From the NCBI GenBank assembly GCA_018398585.1, contig JAGTTD010000001.1, positions 19,857,750 through 19,921,749 on the forward strand: a stretch of 64,000 nt of DNA, given 5' to 3'. The DNA comes from Simmondsia chinensis (lineage: Eukaryota; Streptophyta; Magnoliopsida; Caryophyllales; Simmondsiaceae). A program made the position numbers and the translations under genes. The notes beneath the pieces are model-generated. The model was not told the DNA's origin and searched no databases. It worked only from the letters and a program-made list of their open reading frames with translations. Below are positions 21,779 through 32,405 of this stretch, one piece after another (the first letter of the stretch is position 1; every line of letters begins with the position of its first letter).

Positions 21779-22309
21779 TGCCACATTCTTGATTTCGTGA
21801 CCTAAATTCAGGGATCAAGGATGATTAATGAATCTAGAGGTTGAGAGAATTTTGAAGAATTAAGATGAGGAAAGGAAGAATTAAGATGAGAAAAGAGAGA
21901 TAGAGTTGAGACTAGTTAAGAGAGGATTTTCATTATTTTTGATTGGATGATCAATACAAGTATGAGCTCCCCTATTTATAACTACTTACAATTATTCAAA
22001 TGAAGAGGTGGGAAATAACCGTCCTTCAAAATGGCGGGAAAGGGGGGAGCAAAGTTAGTTACAACCAATTCTAGAGAATTCTAGATTATTCTATTACAAT
22101 TTTAATAATTCCCAACGTGTCCCTTTGTTTGAATTAATACCCAATGTGTCCTAGACTTAATCAGGTGTCAAAACAAGCAAAGGGCTGGACCTGAACATAA
22201 TCGCTAGCGACCCATGAAATTGTCCTGACAAGCGCTGGCGCGTACCCGGGCCGGTCCATGACACTGTCATGACAAGCCTCTGGACCAAACCAGTGCCGGA
22301 CCCATGACA
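21779..22309 (-). repeat. 5' LTR of gypsy-1
   Basis: Matches 7792-8322. About 22 differences by eye over 531 bp, most being C/T or G/A exchanges as expected from decay of methylated DNA. Confidence 0.93.
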
Positions 22310-22857
22310 CCTTAATATCCTTTTTTGCTAAAGGATTATAGACCATAGGAGGCCCCTTGACATATGCATCGACTTCAATCTCATACGAAGGGGATTCCTC
22401 TTCATCTATTACCTCTTATAGGTAGGTTCCATACTCTTTGGAAATAGCCTCCTTTCAGGGTAGCAGCCTAAAGGGGGAATGCTGCATACATCCACCCCCC
22501 TAGACCCTGCATATGTGGGAGCTCTTGAGGCACTGGGATTGTTGTTGTTGTTGTTGTAGGTAGGTTCCACACACGATGTTTATCTTAAGGCTTTCTTCTT
22601 TCAAGACGACCTCATATCTAGCAATACATTCTGCTAATTGTAGAAGAGTGGTGGAATTTGATCCTTTAAATTTCTTCCTAAACTCAATATCCAAGTCGTT
22701 CAAGGCCAGCTTGGCATATTTAAATTCCGGGAGAGCCACTGTGCATTTTAGCCTAGCTCTCTTAAACCGATTAATATGGTCTTCTACGGATTTCCCTAGC
22801 TTTTGTCTCATTTGAGCCAGGTCTGACATGGAAGTTCCTAGTTCCATCCTAGGGAAT
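22310..22857 (-). pseudogene. gypsy-0 gag fragment
   Basis: Continuation of the old minus-strand gypsy element on the far side of gypsy-1. The region 22590-22850 encodes a retrotransposon gag segment: 'MSDLAQMRQKLGKSVEDHIN', 'FKRARLKC', 'FRKKFKGSNSTTLLQLAEC'. Upstream (above 22858) the sequence changes to a plus-strand copia element. A SINE-like copy interrupts it at 22432-22556. Confidence 0.72.
22432..22556 (+). mobile_element. Short SINE-like retroposon with (TTG)n tail
   Basis: The 125-bp insert ends in five to six TTG repeats and is flanked by a perfect 13-bp target duplication taggtaggttcca (22419-22431 and 22557-22569). The body 'tccacccccctagaccctgc ... gaggcactggga' resembles the 3' part of Au-type plant SINEs and the 3' tail of the RTE LINE copies in intron 9 of the helicase gene. 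Confidence 0.85.
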
Positions 22858-23194
22858 ATTGTCTCATTGTGAAATTGCCTCCTGCATGGAAAAACTATAA
22901 GGCTCAATTGAAACACACAAAAAAAGGACATGACTTTGCAAGAGATAGTTTCCCACATTAATCTCGAGGACTAAAACCAAAACAAGTAAAAAAGAGGCCC
23001 TCTGCGCACTCATCTATGTCTGCTAACCTGGTTGAGTCTAAAAGTCAGGAAAGAATGATAGGTTTAAGAAGCTATGGAACAAGAGACGTTCCAACCAAGG
23101 CTCGAGCTCGAGCTCAAACTCAAAGCAGAAGTAGACCTATGGCAAAGGACCACAGAACAACCCCGAAGGTGGACATAAACTAGTCAAGGGGACA

Positions 23195-23703
23195 TGCTGG
23201 GCCTATGGCGAGATAGGCCATACCTCTAAAGACTGCAAGAAGTTGTTTGGACCACGAAAGCCTAAAGAACACAAGCTCCAGGCCAAACTCACCGAGAGCA
23301 GAGATGTCTTTGTGGCCATGATCTCCGAGGTGAATATGGCTAGGAACATGGTTGAGTGGGTTGTAGATACTAGTGCAATAAGGCGCATCAACACTAATAA
23401 GGACCTGTTCGGAGAGTATGAAAAAGCCGATGTGGGGGAGTGTGTGTTCATAGGCAATTCTAGCTCAGTCTCTATTCTTAGCAAGGAAAAGTTTATTCTA
23501 AAACTTAACTCTGGAAAGTTTTTATCTTTGCAAAATGTGTTGCATGTCCCTGATCTATGTAGAAATCTTGTTTCTGGTGCATTACTTAACAAAGTTGGTT
23601 TTAAATTGACTTTTGAATCTGATAAGCTTGTTATCACCAAAAACACCAACTTGTGGGCAAGGGTTTCTATAATGGGGGTCTCTTTGTACTTGATGTTGTA
23701 ATG
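23195..23703 (+). pseudogene. Copia gag end, protease and pre-integrase fragment
   Basis: Open from 23243: 'GPRKPKEHKLQAKLTESRDV', the protease-like 'VVDTSAIRRINTNKDLF' (active-site Asp retained, otherwise altered), then the pre-integrase block 'LQNVLHVPDLCRNLVSGALL'. The minus-strand copy at 33393-33848 encodes the same order. Upstream the knuckle is out of frame. Confidence 0.78.
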
Positions 23704-23841
23704 AATGAGATTGCATCAACTTTTGTCATCAGCCGGCTACTGATCGTCGTTTCCATTTCCTTCCGAAATGTCGTTAGACTCGTCTCACTCACCTTTGCTT
23801 TGCTGATGACCTCATGATTCTGTCGAGGTGATATTGATAGT

Positions 23842-24606
23842 GTGACTGTGATTCGAGAGTCTTTGGATCACTTTGCTACTCTTTCGGGCCTAGTCTCGAA
23901 TGCAGCTAAAAGCATGGTTTTCTTAGCGGGGGTTGACCCTGATACTAAGCACTCCATTGTTGATACTTTGGGATTCAGGATTGGCCACTGCCCGATCAGA
24001 TACCTTAGGGTACCGCTCATCACATCTCGGCGTCGGTACATCGACTACAAGCCTCTTATAGATCGCATCCTCTCTTGTATTCGGCTATGGACCTCTCGCT
24101 CTCTTTCCTATGCAGGCCATTTACAACTGATCAGGTCCATTCTCTTCTCTATCCAAGTTTATTGGTCCTCAGTCTTCATGCTACAGAAGACTATTATTAA
24201 GCGGATAGAGTCCATCTTAGCAGCCTTCCTCTGGAGGGGCACCTTGCTCGGTCCTGGTGGGGGGAAAGTTGCCTGGAGGCATCTGTGCTACCCTCGCAAG
24301 GAGGGAAGACTTGGGATTCAGCGTCTTGAGGAGTGGAACACAGCTTCGATCATGAAGCACATATGGGTTCTCTCCGATCCTTCTTCGATGTGGCCGCGCT
24401 GGATCCAGGCAAACCGGCTTTCATGTCTTAACTTTTGGACCACTCATATTCCGAAGTCAGCTTCTTGGTGTTCGCCCCATATTCTTCAGCTCCGTGGTAT
24501 CTCTTCGGGTGCTTTTCGTCATGTCATAGGTGATGGCCTGGACACGACATTATGGACAAATTTTTGGCTTCCATGCGAGTGCCTCTCTGAGAGGTTTTCT
24601 ACTTGA
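23842..24606 (+). pseudogene. LINE ORF2, C-terminal reverse transcriptase part
   Basis: 254 codons of the region after the RT catalytic core: 'LGFRIGHCPIRYLRVPL', 'YAGHLQLIRSILFSIQVYWS', 'RIESILAAFLWRG', 'VAWRHLCYPRKEGRLGIQ', typical of plant L1 ORF2 (the 'YLG.PL' and 'F.WG...PK.EGGLG' blocks). Endonuclease and RT catalytic parts are absent through 5' truncation. Confidence 0.88.
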
Positions 24607-25327
24607 GTTCTGACATCTACTAGTCCTCCCTGGGGCGCTAGAGGAGCTGATATTATTGAGGGGGGTTAGTGGCAGTTCCCGCAGAGCTGCTCAGAGGACT
24701 TCCATCCACGAGTTGGTGTTGCGGACCTTGTTAGGTGGCTGAGAGACCCTTCGGGGAAGTTCACCACCAAGTTCGCATGAGAGATGATTCAGAGTAGGAG
24801 AGCTAAGGATCGGTCCATCACTTACTCTGGTTCACCTTACATGTTCTGCGGCATTTCTTTGTGCTTTGGTTAGCTGCCTATGACAGGTTGGGACCTGGGA
24901 TCGGTTGACGAGGCATAGAGGTCGAGGTGCCGATTTGACAGTCTGTGTTCTGTGTGGTGTTGAGGATAAATCTCATTGCCATCTTTTCTTTGCCTACTCC
25001 TACTTAGGTTCTGTTTGGGGAAGAGTAGCTGCCCGTACCTTGATTGCTTGGCCTGTTCTGCCATGGAACGAGGCCGTAGCATGGGCTTCCAGTTGTCTTA
25101 GAGGGCGAGGAGTTAATCACTCCATAGCTCGCCTTTGCCTTTCAGCGACCGTCTACACCCTTTGGTATGAGCGGAACCTGAGGATCCAGAGGCATCAGTC
25201 CAGACCGTCTGCTGCTGTGAATGAGGAGGTTACTAGCATTGTTCAGAGTCATCTTCTTGCTGCTTCCTCCCTCCATGATGCTCATCGCCATGCTGATCTT
25301 CTTCAGGAGTGGGGGATTGTCACTTAG
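24607..25327 (+). pseudogene. LINE ORF2 C-terminal zinc-binding (zf-RVT) region
   Basis: After several stops (24606-24900) a 140-codon frame from 24905 encodes the zf-RVT type segment 'LCGVEDKSHCHLFFAYSYLG' and 'WYERNLRIQRH', ending at TAG 25326. The 3' UTR and poly(A) follow. Confidence 0.82.
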
Positions 25328-25520
25328 TGTACTCCTGCTTTTTTCTCTCGTTAGTTTTTACTTTGTTTACTGTCTTTAGCTTGCTTGCTTCCATTTTTTT
25401 GGTTTGCTTTGTTGGCTTTTGCCGTGTCTTGGGTTATGCCCCTTGTATACCTATATATATCTCTTTTGATATATAATTTTTATAGCTGATTTATCAAAAA
25501 AAAAATTGCATTTACTTTTG

Positions 25521-26240
25521 CTTATATTGTTGAGTCTTTGGATATTGTAGCATGCTATGCTTAGACATGTGAATTATAATTAGGTCGAGAGACTTAAACA
25601 AATGAGTTTAATTCCCAACTGTAGCCTAACCGAACCTGACAAATATGATATATATGTTGAGGCCAAGCACCCTAAGAAGCCTTTTAACAAATTAATTGAA
25701 CGAACATCTAGCCTACTTGAACTCGTGCATAGTGACTTAGGTGACTTTAAGAACACCCTGAGTCGAGGTGGTAAGAGGTACTACATTACCTTCGTTGATG
25801 ACCGCTCATGATTCACCGAAGTGTATCTTCTGAGTTCTAAGGATGAGGCTTAGGAGATGTTCTTCAGGTATAAGGCATAAGTTGAGAACGAATTAGACCG
25901 TAGAATTAAGAGGATTAGGTCAGAACAAAGGAAGTGAGTATGATACTACCTTCCTTAAGAAATATTGTGACAAATGTGGCATAATTCATGAAGTTTCAGC
26001 CCCATGTACACCCCAACAAAATGGTATAACTGAAAGAAAGAATAGAACCCTTAAAAAGATGATGAACGCTATGATGATTAGCTCAAGCCTACCCTCAAGC
26101 TTGTGGTTGGAAGCCATGTTGTCTGCATGCCATTTGCTTAATAAGGTTCCACATAAAAGGCTAGATAGAATACCTTATAAATTATGGAATGGCGCCTATT
26201 CTTCAATACTTCAGTGTGGGGGTATCTAGCTCAAGTTGGG
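25521..26240 (+). pseudogene. Copia integrase fragment
   Basis: Continues the copia frame after the LINE: 'EAKHPKKPFNKLIERTSSL', 'HSDLGDFKNTLSRGGKRYY' then 'ITFVDDRS', and later 'KKYCDKCGIIHEV' and 'PQQNGITERKNR' in shifted frames. These are the D, D and E blocks of a copia integrase core. Stops at 25809, 25850 and others. Confidence 0.8.
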
Positions 26241-26257
26241 GTAGCGAAATTCAAAGA

Positions 26258-27169
26258 TGGGAGCAAATTAAACTTAAATGACACAATGACAAAGCTGAAC
26301 TCAATAAACCTCGTATTATACCTACTTGAGACAAGATAATCAAACAATTAAAATACAAAAGATTTGGAGAGGAAAGAGTGAACCGAAGGAAGTCATCGCA
26401 CCGTGGAGTTCACCACTGTCCCAAGTCTTTTATGCCCCCGCTACGGTACAAATGGGATTTTCAGGCACTTCAACTCCCAACGGCACCCAACACAAGAGTG
26501 TACTCTCGGGCGATGGGTTGGAGCACACCCCAACTTGCTTAGTAACTAGAGAAATGGAAGAGGAAGAAACTCATAGAGAATTGCAGAGGGAAAGGGATAA
26601 ATCAATTCTTTGAAACTATGTTGTATATATATTTTCTCAGTGTTTAACAACCTCCCAAAGCACAGTATTTATAGCAAAAAAATACTTAATGTGTGAGCAA
26701 GGATCAATTAATACCGTGGGCGAGAAATCTGGCCATGATAAGGAAACTGGTGGATATGGAGGTGCACAAAATATGGGCACAATCAAGGCTAATGGAAAGG
26801 AGTGGAAAAAGACGCAGTCAAACGCGTATCTCGAGCTCGAGCAAGGAGCCTTGAGCTCGAACCTGGTCTAACGGACATAGAGGCTCGAGCTAAATAGCCT
26901 CAAGATAGGACACAAAGGACCCTCGAGCTCGAGCTAAACAGCGTCAAACACAATCCCAGAACTCCCCTGGAGTTCGTTGACGATAAATAAAATATAGTGT
27001 CCGAAAAGAAAAAAGTCTGGCTTAGAAAAATTCCACACTGTGACGCGGCTCGGCTTGGTGTAGGAGAGGGGGTATTTAAACTAGACATCTCTTCACTATT
27101 TTTCTAATGTGGGATAGAGGTAAAATCACAAGACTTCAAATTGAAGCACTCTACCCCAAATTTCCAACA
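26258..27169 (-). repeat. 3' LTR of minus-strand copia
   Basis: Matches 34833-35720 ('aaattaaacttaaa..acacaatgacaaagctgaact' and onward) with about 10% differences and indels. Ends 'tttccaaca' next to a purine tract (minus strand TATGGGGGAT, about 27171-27180). Contains CTCGAGCTCGAG-rich stretches around 26830-26930. Confidence 0.85.
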
Positions 27170-27551
27170 ATCCCCCATATGATTCAATTTTGACAAAAGG
27201 AAAGAAGGAAAGGAGGTTACTGAGCAATGAGGCCCATACTTGACGATACCAATGTCTATTGGACTTGAATCGGCGCCAAGTGAACATGCATGTCGAATCG
27301 GCTCCAAGTGAACATGCATGTTCCACAAACCACCCACTGGTGAACGTAGTCTTGAACCATGAGTGGTCAGTGTGAAGAGCACACACATCCCCTTCATGTG
27401 GTTCTCGGGTTGAAATGCACTGCACAATCCGAACGTATGAGGTCCTTCTCAAAAAAAAAAAAGATCCAATCCTTAGGTACTCAAGAACACTCTAGAGAGC
27501 AAGCCCTTACTCTCAATAGAGGATGTCTTAACACCCCCACATTCCCGTAGG
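27170..27551 (-). other. Copia 3' untranslated region
   Basis: Between RNase H and the 3' LTR. A short tandem duplication of 'cgaatcggc(g/t)ccaagtgaacatgcatg' lies at about 27268-27322. No gene. Confidence 0.5.
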
Positions 27552-27823
27552 TGAGTCCATCAAGTGTCCTGCCCCACACCACCATCATAGGCTATGGACT
27601 ACATTAAGAGCATAAAGCTCATCCTCAACATCATGGCAGGTTGGTGAATCCATTAAGTGCTCTGCCCCGCTCCACCACTAAGGCTATGGACAACATTAAG
27701 AGCCTCAAGCTCGTCCTCACATCATGGCACTGGCGGTGTGTCCATCACGTGTGCTGCCATCACAACACCACAACGGGCTATGGAGAGCATTAAGAGCTTA
27801 AAGCTCAACCTAAACGTCATGAC
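27552..27823. repeat. Three tandem copies of a ~90-bp unit in the copia 3' region
   Basis: Copies begin near 27552, 27641 and 27728 and share 'gtccatcaagtg..ctgcc..caccac..ggctatgga..acattaagagc..aaagctc'. Divergence between copies is about 15-20% by eye. Confidence 0.7.
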
Positions 27824-27879
27824 CGATTCAACAGATACAAGCCACCGGCAACATTATCTCGGAAGGGGCTAGGGTGGTT

Positions 27880-28566
27880 TAATCACAAATTGCCCAACCT
27901 TGGCTTCATTTGTCCCATTGAACATCGAGAATACTCTCAAGATGGGTATCCAATAAGATCAAGACACACAAATGGGATTAAGCCCCATTCCCCCTGCTAT
28001 ATCATACACCGCCTTCTTAGAAATGCCTTTAGTAAGGGGATCTACCAAATTCCTCTCATCCTTACAAACTCGAGCGAGATCACATTATTCTCAATAAGGT
28101 GCCTTAGTACACCATGCCTCAGGCAAATATGCCTGCACTTGCCATTATACACCTCACTTTGAGCAACTCCAATGGGTGCTCACGAGTCACAGTGCATTAA
28201 GACTAATGGTGTGGGCTTCCCCCATAATGGAATGTCTCCCAGCACATTCCTCAGTCATTCAGCTTCCAAACCTACCATCTCAAGAGCAATAAATTCCGAC
28301 TTCATGGTCGATTTAGCAATGCGGGTCTGTTTACAAGATTTCCAAGAAATAGCACCATTAGCAAGCATAAAAACATAGCCATCAGTAGGGAATCATTGTC
28401 AGATACCCAATTGGCATCATAGTATCCCTCTAAAATAGCAGGGAATCAGTTATAACAAAGACCCCAGTCCATGGTACCTCAAAGGTATCTCAAAAGCCTG
28501 ACTAGAGCAACCCAGTGCTCATCGCTTGGATTATGGGTATAGCAACTCAATCTACCAACAGCATAG
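27880..28566 (-). pseudogene. Copia RNase H fragment
   Basis: Minus-strand reading in broken frames gives 'THNPSDEHWVALVRLLRYL', 'GYYDANW', '[19 protein letters not shown]', 'HCDSWAPIGVAQ' and 'RHICLRHGVLRHLIE', the RNase H region of Ty1/copia pol. It is interrupted at 28567 by the nested element; the preceding RT continues at 31485. Confidence 0.75.
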
Positions 28567-28874
28567 TGTTATGATTCTAGAGTAGAGGAAGAGATTAGTA
28601 GTAATAAGTCTAATGTACTGGTCTAGTAACAGTCATGTAATTGTCCAAGTGCAAAGCATTGTTAGATATGTGTGGCTTAGTATAAGTAGGTGAGTTCTTC
28701 TATTGTAATGAACTATGATGATGAATGATAATTGATCTTCCTTTTCTCTCTCTTGATCTAGATTCTCTCTAGACTTTTTTTATTTCTCATCTCCTTCACT
28801 TCTTTTCTCATCTAAACTCTTTTCTATCCTATCAAACCCTAGGTTATGATCAAGATCCTTCTTGAATCATAACA
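28567..28874 (+). repeat. 5' LTR of the RRM element
   Basis: 308 bp, with the pyrimidine-rich 'tttctcatctccttcacttc' stretch near its 3' end as in gypsy-4. Confidence 0.93.
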
Positions 28875-28889
28875 ATTGGTATCAGAGCC
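28875..28889 (+). promoter_or_regulatory. Primer-binding site (initiator tRNA-Met)
   Basis: AT then TGGTATCAGAGCC immediately after the LTR. Confidence 0.9.
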
Positions 28890-29826
28890 TTGATCTGCTT
28901 CCAAATCAAGCTTTTAATCAAGAAAATTGTGTGAAAAAAAAGATAGAATTCAGTTCAGATTTTCTTTTGCTACTGCGTAAGACTTTGGATGCTTTGCATT
29001 TGCTTTAGTTGAATCCACTTCAACTAGATTAAGTTTGTATTGTGTCAAGTTTTCGGTGCTAGTTGCAATTGATCAACAAGAGTAAGTTCTGGTGCTGATT
29101 TTGATTCAGTTTAGCATATCGAAATTCAAGTGCTTCTACAAGATCAATTCGATCAAGTTCAGAAAATTCTTGCTGCAGTAACATTAAAGCTGAGCTTGCA
29201 TTGGTATTGATCAAGGAATCAAGCTCATATTATACAGCTTTGGTTTAGATTGGGCAGCTAATATATATAGTTATCAAGCATTATCATATTCTGAGTCAAT
29301 CGAGTTGCTTGGAATTAAAGCTTTGCTAAATTGTGTTTGAACTTATGGCTGTATTAGATCTAGTTATCAATGCTTTACCTGCTGAATTATTGTGATCTAA
29401 CTGATTTAGTCAAGAATTGAGCTAAATCTTTAAGGTCTTGCTGCGTATTAAGTAGATTGATCAAATATTGCATATAAGCAGTTACAGAATCGATCCATTT
29501 ATTGAATTAACCAAGATCCTGTACAACATTTCTTAATCTTAGCTGCTGAGTTGATGCGATATAGTTGAATTTGGCTTAAGTTTCTATTGAGTGGAATTGA
29601 GTTGAGGTCCTAAGGTTATCCAGCAGCAAAACAAGTAGAGATTTGATGATATAGCAGTAGCGTCTTGCTGGAAATTGAGTAAGCAAATTCAGTGCGCAAG
29701 ATCAGTTACCAGACTGGTTCTCAGCTTGCTGCAGTATTGTTCAGCTGCGCCGTAGCTTCAACTTAAGAGCTATAATTGATTTAATCCAGTTGAAATTGGT
29801 GATTAGTTACAGGACAGAAGTTCAAC
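28890..29826 (+). other. Leader of the RRM element
   Basis: About 940 bp, AT-rich, many short ATG/stop combinations, no protein or RNA gene recognised. Could hold packaging or dimerisation signals; that is inference. Confidence 0.5.
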
Positions 29827-30207
29827 ATGAATGCTCAACCTTACCAAGTCTCCAACAATGCTACACTTTTTGTGAAAATTGAGAACGCTCTTTATCCAAT
29901 CACGAAGGAGATCCTTAGTCAAGTGTTTGAGCCCTATGGTTATATTGAGAAAATTGAAATCAAATCAACTTCTTTAGAGATTGAAGCTCATTTGTCCTAC
30001 ACTACTAGGGAAGATGCTGAAAGAGCACGCAAATGGTTACAAGGAAGAAACATCTATGACTACTATTGTACGTTAGATATTCAAGTCTTCCTTCCTTGTA
30101 AGAGAAATGACGATTCTGCTCTGGAGCTAACAAACGTTGCGGCAGTGAAAAACAAGACTGAAGTGGATACTTCACTTTACGAAATTTTTGAGGACTTCAG
30201 GTCATAA
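29827..30207 (+). CDS. Captured PTB-like RRM protein
   Basis: 126 codons. Residues about 13-92 form one RRM: 'ATLFVKIENALYPITKEIL' (beta1/alpha1), 'QVFEPYGYIEKIEI' (RNP region), 'AERARKWLQGRNIYDYYCTL' (alpha2/beta4). The 'LYPIT...VF.PYG..EKI' and 'LQGRNIYD..C.LDIQ' wording is that of the second RRM of plant polypyrimidine-tract-binding proteins, which bind pyrimidine-rich RNA in splicing and translation control. The protein is a single-domain fragment followed by an acidic tail and TAA at 30205; a second, in-frame-distance ATG opens the next frame at 30229. No introns, as expected for sequence copied through RNA. It may be expressed from the LTR. Confidence 0.82.
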   Translation: MNAQPYQVSNNATLFVKIENALYPITKEILSQVFEPYGYIEKIEIKSTSLEIEAHLSYTTREDAERARKWLQGRNIYDYYCTLDIQVFLPCKRNDDSALELTNVAAVKNKTEVDTSLYEIFEDFRS

Positions 30208-30228
30208 ATTTCGCAACTATTTCAAGAA

Positions 30229-30648
30229 ATGATGAGCAAAAGCCAAGAAATGTTGAGCAAAAGCCAAGAAATGTTGAGCAAAAGCCAAGAATTGCATCAG
30301 CAAATGCTTCCAGAAACTGATCAATGTCTTGCTGCTATACACTCTAATAAAGTAAGGAGTGTCAAAGAACATCCAAATGAGCAAGTTCCTGTTGTGGTTT
30401 TGAAGGCTGCAGTAGTAGAATTGGAAGAACAAAACTCCCAAGCTCTTCAACGCAGTGAGTTTTGTCAACATGATCATCAAGTTACAACTGGTAAATTGAA
30501 GGGCGCAGCATTTGAATTTGAAGAACATGACCTGAATCTTCATGAAGAGATTGCACCTTTGCAAGTGGAAGAGTCAATGAATGTCATAGCCAAAGAGATG
30601 CAAGTGCACATTAAGGTTGAATCCAACATATTGTTGCAATCGAAGTAG
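30229..30648 (+). CDS. Coiled-coil protein of the RRM element
   Basis: 139 codons, possibly continuous with the RRM frame before a stop arose. Opens with three copies of the 7-residue unit SKSQEML, an exact heptad, then long Glu/Gln-rich helix-forming stretches ('KAAVVELEEQNSQALQRSE'). It resembles the Gln-rich coiled-coil N-terminus of gag in element 2 and gypsy-4 in style, though I cannot align it. Downstream (30650-31120) further open pieces are broken. Confidence 0.55.
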   Translation: MMSKSQEMLSKSQEMLSKSQELHQQMLPETDQCLAAIHSNKVRSVKEHPNEQVPVVVLKAAVVELEEQNSQALQRSEFCQHDHQVTTGKLKGAAFEFEEHDLNLHEEIAPLQVEESMNVIAKEMQVHIKVESNILLQSK

Positions 30649-31126
30649 ATGTTGTAGCATCTCATTGTGATTCCGTTAGCACAAACTCAATGGAATTCCT
30701 TCCCAATGCACGCTAAAATTAAAATTCTAATGAAGAAATTGCATGATATGTGAGCTGATCCAGGTCTTCAACCAGCTGTACAACCCAATGTGAGACCTCC
30801 AGAGGTTCCTTCCTTTATCAGATTGTGGTCATTAGTGCACTTATGCCGCAAAATATAGAAGCTGGTCTGTATGGGTTGTACAATAAGACTCTTCAGAGTG
30901 GTTCTTGGTGTTAGAGTGTGGCTGATCTGGTATGACATGGGCAGACCTCCTAATGTTAGTGTTCAAACCAGATGCATGTTATTGTAGCAACACAAACCAA
31001 TCATCAATTCCAGCTGCAAAATTCAGCAGTTTCTACATCAATAATAAGTAGTCCGCATTAGTTTACTGCAATTTCAGAGCCTTTCAGCCTTAATAAGTGT
31101 TCTTCAAGCATCAATCTTCTCTCTTA

Positions 31127-31172
31127 GATTCTTGAGGACAAGAATCTTTAGGGGGGGGGGGGGGGGGAGTAT
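31127..31172 (+). promoter_or_regulatory. Hairpin and polyG polypurine tract of the RRM element
   Basis: Hairpin 31127-31146: stem GATTCTTG / CAAGAATC, loop AGGA. Then 17 consecutive G (31151-31167) and AGTAT before the 3' LTR. The G-run length may be affected by assembly. Confidence 0.78.
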
Positions 31173-31479
31173 TGTTATGATTCTGGAATATAGGAAGAGA
31201 TTAGTAGTAATAAGTCTAATGTACTAGTCTAGTAATAATCATGCAATTGTCCAAGTGCAAAGCATTGTTAGATATGTGTGGCTTAGTATAAGTAGGTCAG
31301 TTCTTCTATTGTAATGAACCATGATGATGAATGATAATTGATCTTCCTTTTCTCTCTTTGATCTAGATTCTCTCTAGACTTCTTTTATTTCTCATCTCAT
31401 TCACTTCTTTTCTCATCTAAACTCTTTTATATCCTATCAAACCCTAGGTTATGATCAAGATCCTTCTTGAAACATAACA
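31173..31479 (+). repeat. 3' LTR of the RRM element
   Basis: 307 bp, TG...CA, followed by the catag target duplication. Confidence 0.93.
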
Positions 31480-31484
31480 CATAG

Positions 31485-32405
31485 GCTATATCAGGACGAG
31501 TGTAATTCATCAAAAACATCATACTATCAATAATTTTAGCGTATTTGGCCTATGACACACTATCATCTACATTCCTTTTCAAGCAAACATTAGGGTCATA
31601 GGGAGTTTTAGCAGGAGTGTCATCAAAATGACTAAACTTCCTCAATATTTCCTCCCCATAGTGGGATTGACTTAAGGTCAAACCCTTAGGTGATCTCACA
31701 ATTTTAATTCCAAGTATCACATCAGCCTCACCCAGATCTTTCATATCAAAGAAAGACTTAGTAGCATTCACAACATTCACACTTGTACTAAAAATAAGCA
31801 TGTCATCAACATATAAGCAAATTATTGCGTAATCATTATCAACGTGCTTAGAGTACACACATGGATCACCACTGTTCACTCAAAGCCATGCGAGACCAAA
31901 GTGCAGTGAAACTTTTAATGCCATTGTTTAGAAGCTTGCTTAAGACCACACACGGACTTTACAAGTTTAAAAACTTTATGCTCCATACCTAGAACCTCGA
32001 ACCCCTTGGGTTGTTACATGTAAATTTCCTCCTTAAGGTCACCATTCAAGAATGCAGTTTTGACGTCCATTTGATGTATACAAGGTTATGTATGGACGCT
32101 AGAGCAATTAAAGCTCTCACAATGGCTATCTGAGTCATAGGTAAGTAGGTATCAAAGAAGTCTATATCTTGTTTTTCAGTGTACCCGTTAGCCACTAATC
32201 TGGCCTTAAACTTGTCAATTGATCTATCAGCCCTCAATTTCTTTTTAAACACCCATTTACATCCTATAGGTTTGCATCCCCTTGGAAGGTCCACTAACAC
32301 CCAAGTGTTATTGCTCATGATTGAGTCTAGCTCGGGCCCTCTCCAAAGTGGAGCATCTATGGATCTCATGGCCTCATGAAAATTCTTAGGATCTTCCTCT
32401 AACAT
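31485..32405 (-). pseudogene. Copia reverse transcriptase
   Basis: Two open pieces in minus-strand order. 32405-32046: 'NNTWVLVDLPRGCKPIGCKW' and 'KKKLRADRSIDKFKARLVAN'. 31879-31550: the catalytic 'CLYVDDMLIF' with both Asp of YVDD present, then 'FDMKDLGEADVILGIKI'. The segment between (31880-32045) has stops. The domain order integrase-RT-RNase H fixes it as Ty1/copia. Confidence 0.88.

Larger units (their letters stand above)
7792..22309 (-). mobile_element. gypsy-1: Ty3/gypsy chromovirus-like LTR retrotransposon, inactive, with nested insertions
   Basis: Two 531-bp LTRs (7792-8322 and 21779-22309) in the same orientation bound the element, and the 5-bp target duplication cctta is present on both sides (7787-7791 and 22310-22314). 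In minus-strand sense the order is LTR, tRNA-iMet primer site, gag with zinc knuckle, protease, RT, RNase H, integrase, C-terminal chromodomain-like segment, hairpin, polypurine tract, LTR. The LTRs differ at roughly 4% of positions by eye, so insertion is old. All coding parts carry stops or lost catalytic residues. A block at 11977-20099 containing other elements splits it, and a 623-bp piece of its own gag/PR is present on both sides of that block. Confidence 0.92.
23726..25505 (+). mobile_element. 5'-truncated L1-type LINE with poly(A) and target duplication
   Basis: A 1.78-kb insert ends in a run of about ten A and is flanked by the 15-bp direct repeat ttgcatcaacttttg (23711-23725) / ttgcatttacttttg (25506-25520), two mismatches. 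It carries the C-terminal end of LINE ORF2. On either side the copia reading resumes exactly ('..STFAYIVESLD' spans the duplication). Confidence 0.92.
22858..26257 (+). mobile_element. Copia fragment, plus strand, both ends missing
   Basis: Same family as the minus-strand copia at 26258-35720. It begins inside gag (similar to the reverse complement of the 34230-34310 region), continues through the knuckle/protease region and into integrase, and stops at about 26255, where the LTR of the minus copy begins. It lacks LTRs, RT and RNase H. Multiple stops and frameshifts. A LINE splits it at 23726-25505. Confidence 0.85.
28567..31479 (+). mobile_element. Non-autonomous LTR retrotransposon carrying a PTB-type RRM
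   Basis: LTRs of 308 and 307 bp (28567-28874, 31173-31479), about 95% identical by eye, TGTTATGATTC...ATAACA. Perfect 5-bp target duplication catag (28562-28566 and 31480-31484). iMet primer site, about 930-bp leader, two short frames (an RRM protein and a Lys/Gln-rich coiled coil), the shared hairpin and a G-run polypurine tract. No gag, protease, RT or integrase. It lies inside copia RT/RNase H in the opposite orientation. It must have been mobilised in trans. Confidence 0.93.

Noticed and set aside
7787..22314. Two separate gypsy-1 elements instead of one
   Set aside because: A single LTR pair with matching cctta duplications and gypsy-0 sequence on both outer flanks argues for one insertion event, despite the internal duplication.
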